Source: Chara braunii (taxonomy: Eukaryota; Streptophyta; Charophyceae; Charales; Characeae). Taken from it: 23,250 bases of DNA. Made by a program: the position numbers and the translations under genes. Below, piece by piece: positions 1-6,924 of the stretch. A model generated the notes under the pieces. It was not told where the DNA came from. It ran no database searches and saw nothing but the letters and a program-made list of their open reading frames with translations. The stretch spans positions 811,673 to 834,922 of the forward strand of contig BFEA01000442.1 in NCBI GenBank assembly GCA_003427395.1, read 5' to 3'. How positions within the stretch are numbered: the stretch's first letter is position 1; the number at the start of each line of letters is the position of its first letter.

Positions 1-256
1 AGATCGCTATTCTTTTTTTTCTTTTTTTTTTTCAAAGGGCGATGGCCTTGAGGTATTATCATCGGACTAACCAGCCTCTGTAAATTCAATCTTGTGTCTA
101 ATCTGACAACGGTGGCCTTTTCAGCCTTAGGGTGGCCTGATAGCCTTCAGGGAACACCCAACGGGGGGCACCGGCCAGGGGACAGCCGGTGGCAGAGGGA
201 CCCAGCATCATCTGAGTGGCCAGTCGCTGTGCCTCCCCGATTACCCCGTCGAGCTC
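1..256 (-). mobile_element. Diverged tRNA-SINE 3' part, minus strand
   Basis: Read on the minus strand, this stretch matches the 3' two thirds of the SINEs at 6260 and 20346. The shared blocks are GGAGGCACAG(C/T)GACTGGCC, ACCGGCTG-CCCCTGGCCGGT and the tail GGC-TGAAA-GGCC followed by CAGATT-GACA and AATTGAATT. The T-rich run at 12-33 is the reversed A-tail. The tRNA-like head with A and B boxes is absent, so this is a truncated or internally deleted copy. An A17 run (257-273) abuts its 5' side. I found no target site duplication. It is clearly more diverged than the two full copies. Confidence 0.6.
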
Positions 257-309
257 AAAAAAAAAAAAAAAAAGAACGAATTTACTTCTGCGATCTTCGG
301 CACTAAGTC

Positions 310-919
310 TCGATTGCCAAGATGGCAGAGGGAGGGAAGTGGAGATTGTAGAGGGAGTGACGATGGAGGAACGATGAGAAACGAGAGAAGTGGAGATGGC
401 AGAGGGATAGAAGTGGAGATGAGGAGACCGATAACGAAGGAGGGAGGGAGGGAGCGGAGGAGAAGCATTACGAGGCAGGAGGAGGGAGGAGGGAGGAGGG
501 AGGAGGGAGGAGAAGACCGATGAGGACGGAGGGAGGAGGCCGATGAGGACGGAGGGAGGAGGCCGATGAGGACGGAGGGAGGAGGAAGAGAAGCGACGAG
601 GATGGGGAGCAAGAAAGGCGGAGGAGAGATGAGAGGACGATGGTGGAGGGGGAGGAGGAGATGGAGTGGAGGGGAGAAGTTCATAAAACAAAAAAACAAA
701 AAATCGCGACTTGTGTGACGGTTTTCTTCGAGTTTCCCGAAGATGGAGAAGGGTAAGTGAAGCGATGGAGAAGACGAGGGAGGAGGAAGAAGAAGAGAGA
801 GGAGGAGATATGGACGAGGGATGAAGAAGAGGAGCGAGGAGGATGGGAGCAGAAAAGACGGAGGAGAGATGGAGAAGACGATGGTGGACGAGGAAGAGGA
901 GAAGACGAGGAGGGACAAA

Positions 920-955
<36 letters not shown>

Positions 956-1200
956 CTATTCCACTAACGGCTTTCTCCAAGTTTGTCGACGAAGGAGAAG
1001 ACGAGGTACGAGGAGGAAGAAGACGAGGGAGGAGGAGGAAGAATAGGAAGGAGGAGGAGGAAAGATGGACGAGGGATGAAGAAGAGGACGGACGAGGATG
1101 GGGAGCGGGAAACGCAGAGGAGAGATGAAGAGGACGATGGTGGAGGAGGAGGAGGACAAGGGGAGAAGGATGGGAGAAGTTAACAACAAACCAAAAAAAC
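310..1200. repeat. Purine-rich higher-order repeat, three units of about 240-256 bp
   Basis: The plus strand is almost all purine. A shared landmark, GACGAGGATGGGGAGC, recurs at 595, 836 (as GAGGAGGATGGGAGC) and 1091, giving unit lengths of about 241 and 256 bp. Each unit runs from GA/GGA-rich DNA through GGTGGA blocks to an AAGTT-plus-A-rich segment, then a short less biased stretch (for example TTCTTCGAGTTTCCCGAAGATGG). A 24-bp GGCCGATGAGGACGGAGGGA subrepeat lies at about 515-585. Unit 2 carries an A31 run at 923-953. The long open frames here are low-complexity S/P/L-rich on minus or E/R/K-rich on plus, and I do not regard them as genes. Confidence 0.8.
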
Positions 1201-1229
1201 ACGATTCTAGTGACGACAAACCGAGCGTG

Positions 1230-1233
1230 AAAA

Positions 1234-1283
<50 letters not shown>

Positions 1284-1356
1284 TAAGTGGACTGCCTCAA
1301 ACCGAGCGTGAAGAGAGAGAGAGAGAGACGGGCAGAGAGAGAGAGAGAGAGAGAGG

Positions 1357-1421
<65 letters not shown>

Positions 1422-1442
1422 GGGTGAGAGAGAGAGAGAGAG
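1230..1442. repeat. (GA)n microsatellite
   Basis: There are two long GA runs, 1236-1279 and 1310-1442. They are separated by a short unique piece containing CCGAGCGTGAA, which also occurs just before the first run at 1221. That duplication suggests the runs and their edges were duplicated together. Confidence 0.95.
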
Positions 1443-1749
1443 TGGCGGTGGTAACCCACCCGACCACTATTGGTGAAGCCTCCTTGCTCCTCCCGCTACC
1501 TCCTTCCTGGTGGTGTCGGCAGCTCCTTGGCTATGGCTCCGGCTGCCGTTCGCTGGCCGTCGCAGATGCCAAGACGAAGACTGCGGCGACGCACGGCAAC
1601 GCACTGCGGCCGCAAACGAGGTCCCCCGAGTACAGCACGACGACGCTCCAGCTTCCCTATCATGCCATCAAGATCGCACTGTTGGACACCGACCCAGGAT
1701 CCCGACACTGGGTCGGGGTCCAGCAGTGTGATGACACTGCCTGGATCTT
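1443..1749. other. GC-rich stretch without recognised gene
   Basis: About 300 bp lie between the GA block and the first MITE. Several overlapping frames are open (up to about 149 codons) but none shows a domain I recognise. A CGACCCAG/CTGGGTCG inverted repeat lies at about 1690-1713, with CAGTGT/ACACTG next to it. Confidence 0.4.
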
Positions 1750-1845
1750 GGGCCAAGGTCCCACTTGCACAGATTAAGAGATTTCGACCCTTGATCTCCG
1801 CTACCGACGGTCAACATCTCATAATTCCCGCAAGTGGGACCTACC
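1750..1845. mobile_element. Small hairpin MITE, family B (GGTCCCACTTGC ends)
   Basis: Perfect 12-bp inverted repeats GGTCCCACTTGC (1758-1769) and GCAAGTGGGACC (1830-1841) flank an internal part that also matches the element at 5543-5642 (TTGATCT...CGGTCA...ATCT/ATTC). The ends extend outwards to GGCCAA on the left. It is a non-autonomous element with no coding capacity. I could not define a TSD, so its superfamily is unknown. Confidence 0.55.
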
Positions 1846-1850
1846 TTCGT

Positions 1851-1939
1851 CCCCCGAACATAACGCACCCTGAAATTGAACGTACGCAGGCTATATTCCG
1901 GTCCGGTAAGCCAAGATGAGGGTGCGTTGTGTTCGGGGG
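1851..1939. mobile_element. 89-bp element with 21-bp near-perfect TIRs
   Basis: The left arm 1851-1871 (CCCCCGAACATAACGCACCCT) pairs with the right arm 1919-1939 with one mismatch, leaving a 47-base loop. It is either a very short MITE or a hairpin-forming sequence. It lies five bases after the family B element at 1750-1845. I see no clear TSD. Confidence 0.6.
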
Positions 1940-2027
1940 AAGACATTGTGGCCTTGCGATGGGATGCTTTTTTTTCGTTTTTCTTTTTGTTTTCAATGAA
2001 ACAGACCTCTGGCCGATGTCCAAGAGG

Positions 2028-2081
2028 TTGTCAGACTCTTATAAAAAACAAAAAAACAAAAAAAAAAACTTGTCAGACTCT
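2028..2081. mobile_element. A-tail-only retro-insertion with 12-bp TSD
   Basis: TTGTCAGACTCT occurs at 2028-2039 and again at 2070-2081. Between the copies lies only a 30-bp A-rich run of the form TATA6CA7CA11C. This is the structure expected from target-primed reverse transcription that copied only the A-tail of a SINE or LINE. Replication slippage is the alternative. Confidence 0.6.
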
Positions 2082-2141
2082 GACCTCTTCAGCTCCGAAG
2101 AACCTCCAGCTATCCAATCAATCCCAGTCTGCCTGCACCCA

Positions 2142-2309
2142 GGGGCGAGGTCCCACTAGCAACATGGAGTGGATTGAACGCCCGAATCTAGACGTGTCCC
2201 TGGAGAAGTGCAGAAATTCGACATTGAACAGTTTTTCTGCATCTCTGCCTCAAACACGCCCCGGTTCAGGGTCGTAATCCAATCCCGGTTACTAGTGGGA
2301 CCATGCTCC
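2142..2309. mobile_element. MITE-like element, family B, with a nested element
   Basis: GGTCCCACTAGCAAC (2149-2163) pairs with GTTACTAGTGGGACC (2288-2302), 14 of 15 bases. The right end continues as CATGCTCC, the same end as the larger element at 20847-21490. The interior is largely occupied by a second palindromic element at 2181-2270. Confidence 0.55.
2181..2270. mobile_element. Palindromic MITE, family C (GAATCTGGACGTGT ends), copy 1
   Basis: It begins GAATCTAGACGTGT and ends AACACG-CC-GGTTCAGG, a diverged inverted repeat. Its interior (GAAGTGCAGAAA...TTTCTGCATCTCT) also folds on itself and matches the element at 3313-3400. It lies inside the family B element at 2142-2309. Confidence 0.5.
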
Positions 2310-2472
2310 AGTCTGCATCGGACTACCGTACTGTAGTCCGTCCCGTACCCCCATGCTAATGCGATTTTGTCTCTTAGGTTGTGGCAGGGGGGGGAGGCGG
2401 GGGTAGGGTATCATGGTAACCGGGAGTCCGTCCCGTATGCCCATTAAAAGGATATTAACAATAATGAAAAAA
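2310..2472. other. Intergenic stretch with a duplicated AGTCCGTCCCGTA motif
   Basis: AGTCCGTCCCGTA followed by CCC/GCCCAT occurs twice, at about 2335 and 2426. A G-rich run (GGCAGGGGGGGGAGGCGGGGG) lies between the copies at about 2384-2404. No gene was recognised. Confidence 0.4.
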
Positions 2473-2851
2473 TTAGGGAGACTTTTCGAAATGCCCCTCC
2501 AACGTCCATTCGTTTGCAGTATGTCCCTCGGACTGCGGACTTACCCTGTCGCACCATTCTATTGAAGTTTCCGAAAAGCCCCTGGCTTCGTTTGGGCCTG
2601 AGACTTGTTCAATATGCCCCTACCGATACTGGTTCCAAATTTCAAGTATGCCCGGGTAGCTCGCCCCCATGTCCAGGGGAAAGGCCTTGAGTGCCACCAA
2701 CGGCCACAGGGGCATGATGGAAAGTTGCACCCCTCACTGCCAGGGGCCTGCAAGAAACTTCGGAGGCCCAAAGGGCACAACAGGGTAAGTCGGCTGTTGG
2801 AGGGGCATACCAAAAAGGACGTCGGAGGGGCATTTCGAAAAATTTCCCTAA
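2473..2851. mobile_element. MITE with about 37-bp TIRs, family F
   Basis: The left end TTAGGGAGACTTTTCGAAAT, continuing to GCCCCTCCAACGTCC, pairs with the right end from GGACGTCGGAGGGGCATTTC to TTTCCCTAA, with about 33 of 37 positions matching. The 379-bp interior has repeated ATGCCCC motifs but no coding potential. Flanks are A/AT-rich, so the TSD is ambiguous. The long TIR is compatible with a MULE-type MITE, but this is only inference. Confidence 0.7.
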
Positions 2852-2938
2852 AAATAAATAATAAAAGCGGAATATACCTCCGCAATCATTCACATTGGGC
2901 AGGTAGTGGACCGACGTCCGCCGTCCGCTCTATCTGAG

Positions 2939-3104
2939 GGGCGCACTCACACTATCACTATCGTAAATGTATCTGACCGCAGCACTCACACTATCACTAT
3001 CGTAAATGTATCTGACCGCATTTCCATTCCGAACTCTTTGCATCAGGTCGCAACTCCATCCAGAAAAAAATAAGTCAAAAAAGTGCTATAGTGTGAGTGC
3101 GCCC
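2939..3104. mobile_element. MITE family D copy 1 with internal 39-bp duplication
   Basis: GGGCGCACTCACACTAT at the left pairs with ATAGTGTGAGTGCGCCC at the right. Inside, a 39-bp unit (GCACTCACACTATCACTATC and on to TGACCGCA) is repeated perfectly at 2943 and 2982. The TGTATCTGACCGCA part matches, inverted, the element at 5153-5274. I find no TSD. The first repeat unit includes the left TIR, so the duplication copied the terminus. Confidence 0.65.
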
Positions 3105-3312
3105 GCACAATCACCGTTGCTGACGTCAGCGCCGGTGCTGACATCAGCACTCCCACTACTACTGTTCTTTTTTCTTTTTTTCTTTTTTTTTCTGTTTGCT
3201 TTTTTCTGAGTTGGAATTCCATAGTCAAAGCAAGAACATCGAGGCCTCACAAACAACCCGTAGCAACCTCGGAGTCTTATTGCCAGATCCACAAAACAGC
3301 GGCGGTTAGCGG
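3105..3312. other. Unique stretch with a palindrome and T-rich run
   Basis: GCTGACGTCAGC (about 3119-3130) is a perfect palindrome with a CRE-like TGACGTCA core, followed by a diverged copy GCTGACATCAGC. A T-rich run covers 3165-3208. No gene was recognised. Confidence 0.4.
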
Positions 3313-3400
3313 CTGAATCTGGACGTGTTCCACTCAGAGATGCAGAAAAGCAGTTCGATCACAATTGTTTGCACCTCTCCACAAACACGTCCAGATTCAG
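3313..3400. mobile_element. Palindromic MITE, family C, copy 2
   Basis: CTGAATCTGGACGTGTT (3313-3329) pairs with AACACGTCCAGATTCAG (3384-3400), a perfect 17-bp TIR on an 88-bp element. The interior matches the copy at 2181-2270. It is non-coding and its superfamily is not determined. Confidence 0.7.
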
Positions 3401-3540
3401 AGGCTTATTCCAGGCTTTTTACAGGACCCTTGATGGGACCCGAGAGTCCTGTTTTTGCGCTTTGTTCGGCTATTTGGGCCTCGCTCCACTACTCACCAAA
3501 TCTCAAATGAGAACGAATCTCCATCTAGAAATGGAAAGAT

Positions 3541-4742
3541 GAAAGCTTGGGCCACTCTAGGGAGGGATGCAGCCTCCTATGGAGTGGATCCTCTCTTGTT
3601 TGGATGGAAGGGACTCAAATCTAACAACTCTTTTACTCCCTTGCTCTATTATAATTCCAAAATCGGAGTTAAGGTCCAATGTGCTCAGTCGAAAATAAAA
3701 CCAACGTCTTTGGCTCTCAAGAGAGCAGAGTATCATCAACTTGAAGGAGTGTCAGAACACCAGCTGAGAATCTTATGGACGGCATTGAAGAAGCTGCCTT
3801 CGCAGAAACAGGCTGCCATCATATGGCTCCAATCCCTTCTGGTCACGGCTACTGCAACTTTTCTGGTAACAAAGGGAATGGATGTCTCCTCCATTTGTCA
3901 ACGCTGCAATTGGGGAAGGGAAGACCACGCTCATCTCTGGCTTTTCTGCCCTCTTCTGGATGACCTGCTGGAATGGTGGAAAAGACGGTGGCATTCTTTG
4001 TATGAGCAAGAAATGCAGTGGACTGATAGCTGGTGGCTTACAGGTCTTCCCCCTGAGAGCCTGTGTTTAGGCTCAGGCCTCTGTTAGGCAGCCCTCTGCT
4101 GTCAAGGAGCTCTACTAGAAGTAATTTGGACAGCCCGGAACGATGAAGTGTTCAGTGGGGAAACCTTGTCCTTCCAACAACAGAAAGCCTTGACGAAGTC
4201 TAAATTAAGGCTAGTTATTTTAGCTGACTGGAATCAACATCGAACGTCTGGGGCGAGGAATCAGCTTTGGTTCCGAGGCACATGGGGCTCGGCCACCAAA
4301 TGGGCCACTATTAGCCCAGAGGGCGTCTTTTCTCTCTCTCCCTGGCTTTTGAGCCAGGAAGACTGAGAAGGTGCATTATTGGAATTTATAGAACTGTTAC
4401 TTGGGTCGAGTTAGACCTGTGTTTTTGTTGTTTGTAGATTCGAAACAGGAGCTAGGACCTTTTGAACTGATAGATTCTTCAGACCTTGTTGAGCTTAAAT
4501 GTTGGAGGGTTAAGAGTACATACGGTTGTGTTTAGGAATTCCTTTTTTTTGGAAAGTGTTTTGGGCTTGTTATAGGGACCCTAGACCAGACTACCAGATG
4601 CCACAGGATTTGTCTTTTAGTAGCTGGTTTTGGATGAGTTGGATAAGCTAAACTGGCTGAGGCTGCCAGGATAACTCCCGGGTAGAATTGTGAGGTCCCC
4701 GGCCTCGATTTTTTTTNTGGGTATTATAAAGTTAATGCTATG

Positions 4743-4783
<41 letters not shown>
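3541..4783 (+). mobile_element. 5'-truncated L1-type LINE with poly(A) and TSD
   Basis: A 1.24-kb 3' fragment of a non-LTR retrotransposon. It contains the C-terminal part of ORF2 (3544-4366), a 3' UTR of about 370 bp and an A38 tail (4746-4783). The target duplication GGAAAGAT is at 3533-3540 and 4787-4794, inside a family A MITE. The 3' UTR block from TAAGCTAAACTGGCT to GAGGTCCCCGGCCTCG recurs at 22213, showing a dispersed family. One N is present at 4717. It was inserted by target-primed reverse transcription and is dead as an autonomous element. Confidence 0.85.
3544..4366 (+). pseudogene. LINE ORF2 C-terminus (zf-RVT region), one in-frame stop
   Basis: This reading frame encodes the part of a plant L1-type ORF2 that lies after the reverse transcriptase. 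About 75 residues resemble the linker (SLALKRAEYHQ...LRILWTALKKLP). A zinc knuckle CQRC-x8-H-x4-C of zf-RVT type follows (about 3896-3952), with HLWLFCPL around the last cysteine. After a TAG at 4085-4087 the same frame continues with GALLEVIWTARNDEVFSGE, the W-x3-RN-x3-F block usual in plant LINE tails, and ends at TGA 4364-4366. The EN and RT domains are missing because of 5' truncation. The single stop, with no frameshift, implies a fairly young insertion. Zinc-knuckle spacing is read by eye; assignment to plant L1/RIL type is from family knowledge. Confidence 0.8.
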
Positions 4784-4785
<2 letters not shown>

Positions 4786-4866
4786 AGGAAAGATACACAG
4801 CCATATCTTTTGTCATTTGTGCAATGTCGAGAGCAGTGGAGCGAGGCCTTTTGTTTCCTTGCCATA

Positions 4867-5115
4867 GGACCGTCCCTCCACTGCTCTCGACATGCACAAA
4901 AGACAAAAATCATGGCCGTGTATCTTTCGATTGGTCTAGCAGAAGATTCAGGGCCTCGCTGCACCACTCTCGAAATGTGCAAAACGAGAGTGAATCTTGC
5001 GCTAGAATACGGAAAGATGCACCGCCATGATTTTTGTCTTTTGTGCATGTCGAGAGTAGTGCAGCGAGGCCCTCAGTCTCGTTTTGGACATTTCCAGAGT
5101 AGTGGAGCGACGCCC
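4867..5115 (-). mobile_element. MITE family A copy 2 (inverted), split by copy 3
   Basis: On the minus strand this is a complete family A copy. Its two parts, 4867-4950 and 5073-5115, are contiguous once the element at 4951-5072 and one TCA are removed. It ends CCCTCCACTGCTCTCGACAT on the left and GAGTAGTGGAGCGACGCCC on the right. Its left end lies 18 bases after copy 1 and in the opposite orientation, making a large inverted repeat around 4831-4893. Confidence 0.8.
4951..5072 (+). mobile_element. MITE family A copy 3, intact 122 bp, TSD TCA
   Basis: GGGCCTCGCTGCACCACTCT and AGAGTAGTGCAGCGAGGCCC form a 20-bp TIR with one mismatch, and pairing continues inwards (CGAAATGTGCAAAA against TTTTGTGCATGTCG). 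TCA flanks it on both sides (4948-4950, 5073-5075). The target is recognisable as another copy of the same family, so the empty site is known and the 3-bp TSD is certain. A GGGCC terminus and a 3-bp TSD fit PIF/Harbinger (Tourist-like) MITEs. Confidence 0.9.
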
Positions 5116-5152
5116 AGATTCATCTGTGAACTGACCGTTTCCCGCCATCTAA

Positions 5153-5274
5153 GGGCACATACTCACACTAGGACTTGTTTACGTATTTTTGGATGGAAGT
5201 GCGGCCAGATACATCCAGGTATGGCCGTAAACGCCATCAGATACATTTTAGATACTGCTATTTTGAGTACGCCC
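5153..5274. mobile_element. MITE family D copy 2, TSD TAA
   Basis: The 122-bp element begins GGGCACATACTCACACTA and ends TTTTGAGTACGCCC, flanked by TAA at 5150-5152 and 5275-5277. The interior GTGCGGCCAGATACATCC and CATCAGATACATTTTAGATAC form a second inverted layer and match family D copy 1 at 2939. The TAA TSD and GGGC ends indicate PIF/Harbinger type. Confidence 0.8.
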
Positions 5275-5321
5275 TAAACAGGAGCATCTTACGGCTCCAC
5301 CGTGGCCACTTTGAAAAATTC

Positions 5322-5344
5322 GGGCCTCGCCTCATCAGTCACCC

Positions 5345-5390
<46 letters not shown>

Positions 5391-5512
5391 GCAACTCGCC
5401 TCACCACTTACCAAATGTGCAAAATGAGAATGAATCTGCCCCTTAATAACGGAAGTATACACCGCCATACTTTTTGTCCTTTTGTTCATTTGGTGAGACG
5501 TGCCGCGAGGCC
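5322..5512 (+). mobile_element. MITE family A copy 4, interrupted by A43
   Basis: The left TIR GGGCCTCGCCTCATCAGTCA is followed by an A43 run (5346-5388). A second left-end-like sequence CTCGCCTCACCACTTACCAA then leads into the normal interior and the right end GGTGAGACGTGCCGCGAGGCC. CTCGCCTCA-CA-T-ACC lies on both sides of the A run at 15 of 18 positions. This suggests an old A-tail insertion with TSD, or a junction between two copies. Confidence 0.75.
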
Positions 5513-5542
5513 TATACTCGAAAAGAAAAGAAGTACACGCCC

Positions 5543-5642
5543 GGGGCCAAGTCCCACTTCCGCTAATCCTTGATTTCTGGTCGTTGATCTTCCGAATCTG
5601 CGGTCAGAAGTCGATCATTCGGGTAAGTGAGACTTGGCCCCC
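5543..5642. mobile_element. MITE family B copy (GGGGCCAAGTCCCACTT ends)
   Basis: GGGGCCAAGTCCCACTTCCG at the left pairs with GTAAGTGAGACTTGGCCCC at the right. The 100-bp interior (TTGATCTTCCG...CGGTCAGAAGTCGATCATTC) is related to the element at 1750-1845. It lies 4 bp from the next family A copy. Confidence 0.7.
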
Positions 5643-5646
5643 GCTA

Positions 5647-5771
5647 GCGCCTCGCCGCACCACTCACACCAACTGCGCAACTGCGAATGAATCAGCCCCT
5701 AGATCACGCGAAGATTCGGCGCCATAAACTTTTGTCTTTTGTCCATTTGGTGAGCGGTGCGGTGAGGGGCC
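5647..5771 (+). mobile_element. MITE family A copy 5
   Basis: It starts GCGCCTCGCCGCACCACTCA and ends TTGGTGAGCGGTGCGGTGAG plus GGGCC. The interior keeps TTTTGTCTTTTGTCCATTTGG. It is full length but diverged from copy 3. Confidence 0.8.
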
Positions 5772-6246
5772 GGTGGCGAATTTGTCCTTCAAATAAACTA
5801 CAAAGTTCAAGAAAGACAAAGCCGACTCAGCGCTCCTTCCGTCCACTCCACTGCTTTGCAGGTCCGCATGCGGTGTCGATGTCTCGGTCAACATTTCCCA
5901 AAAATAGAAAAAAAACAAATGTCACGGTCAACGAGACTACAGAAGCCCCACTTGTAGTTCTGGCTCCCCCGCTGCCGACAGGTAGAAAGGTGAGCTGCCG
6001 CGATCGCTCCAGCTCGACGCCTTCTCCGACTCAGCAGAGCATCTGGACTCTAAAATCATGATTTATACGATTTCTTTTGTTTTGTTTTTATTTATTATTT
6101 AAAAAAGCTGCCTTCTCCTCACCTCACATAACATATTTTTAAACTCACCTCACATTTTCTTTAACTGGCGTTCTGCCATGTCATTGAACATATCTTCGGA
6201 AGGGTAGTTCTTTTATATTTACGATTTTTTTCTGCAGGAATGCCGC
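5772..6246. other. Unique sequence, no gene recognised
   Basis: A GC-moderate first half contains GGTCAAC twice (5886 and 5928). An AT-rich second half carries a repeated CTCACCTCACAT phrase (about 6118 and 6145). I see no convincing coding region or RNA gene. Confidence 0.4.
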
Positions 6247-6259
6247 AGGAATGCCATGT

Positions 6260-6746
6260 CGATCCAGCGGCCTAGCTCAGTTGCTAAGGCACGCAAGTGG
6301 CATTCAGGAGGTCTTGGGTTCAGTCCCCATTGGCCTCATGTACCTTCCTGGGCAAGCTTGGCGCCCCCCACCTAGAGATATGCCGTTGGTCCCCCCCAAG
6401 TGGCATTGAGCAGAGACTGCTGATGTTCATAGGGGGAGGGGACCACCACGTGAGGGGAGGCACAGTGACTGGCCCATTGAAGAAGCTCGGTCCTGATGCT
6501 ACCGCCTGACCCCTGGCCGGTATGGCCCACCTGCTGTAGAAGGTATCGAGCCTGCTGGTGGGTGCAGCTCCCGCATGTTCCCTCGTTGGGGCTTGAGCAC
6601 GGATGTGGCTGCTACGGGGTTCCCCGTAATACTATAATGACAATAAAAAAGGCCTGAAAGGCCGTCCTGTCCAGATTTGACAGGTAATTGAATTGGTTGG
6701 GCTTAAAGACTTAGCCTTTAAAAAAAAAACAAAAAAAACAAAACAA
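6260..6746 (+). mobile_element. tRNA-derived SINE, full length, 13-bp TSD
   Basis: The head carries an RNA polymerase III A box (TAGCTCAGTTGC, 6273-6284) and a B box (GGTTCAGTCCC, 6317-6327) at tRNA-like spacing, so it derives from a tRNA. A body of about 330 bp follows, then a 3' tail GGCCTGAAAGGCC and CCTGTCCAGATTTGACAGG, both able to form hairpins, and a mixed A tail at 6721-6746. AGGAATGCCATGT flanks it perfectly (6247-6259, 6747-6759). The copy at 20346 is closely similar. It has no protein-coding role and needs LINE machinery. I do not know a family name. Confidence 0.9.
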
Positions 6747-6770
6747 AGGAATGCCATGTGGGTATGAAAG

Positions 6771-6795
6771 AGGGCCTCCCCCCACTGGTCACCAA
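6771..6795 (+). mobile_element. MITE family A left end fragment
   Basis: GGGCCTCCCCCCACTGGTCA followed by CCAA is a family A left terminus, cut off by the copy at 6796. The rest of the element is missing, and the satellite starts right after the next copy. Confidence 0.55.
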
Positions 6796-6919
6796 GGGCC
6801 TCGCTTCCGTTACTCTCGCCATGCACAAAAGACAAAAATCATGGCTGTGTATCCTTTCATGTTCAAGGGAAAGATTCACTCTCATTTTTCACATTTCCAG
6901 GGTTGTGGAGGGAGGCTCC
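6796..6919 (-). mobile_element. MITE family A copy 6, inverted
   Basis: It begins GGGCCTCGCTTCCGTTACTC, contains GCACAAAAGACAAAAATCATGG (the reverse of the common interior) and ends CCAGGGTTGTGGAGGGAGGC plus TCC. It abuts the first monomer of the 463-bp satellite. Confidence 0.8.
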
Positions 6920-6924
6920 AAATT

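Larger units (their letters stand above)
3476..4848. mobile_element. MITE family A copy 1, split by a LINE
   Basis: The left half (3476-3540) starts GGGCCTCGCTCCACTACTCA. After the LINE and its poly(A), the right half (4787-4848) runs through TTTTGTCATTTGTGC to GAGCAGTGGAGCGAGGCC. The two halves together match the intact 122-bp copy at 4951-5072. Flanking TTT on both sides is compatible with a 3-bp TSD. The LINE must have inserted after the MITE. Confidence 0.85.

Noticed and set aside
98-1459. Long minus-strand open frames rich in serine, proline and leucine
   Set aside because: They are translations of a purine/pyrimidine-biased repeat and of (GA)n, open in several frames at once. There is no domain or start context.
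6273-6340. A tRNA gene
   Set aside because: The A and B boxes are tRNA-like, but the sequence continues into a dispersed SINE body with A-tail and TSD, so it is a SINE head. The same applies at 20356-20410.
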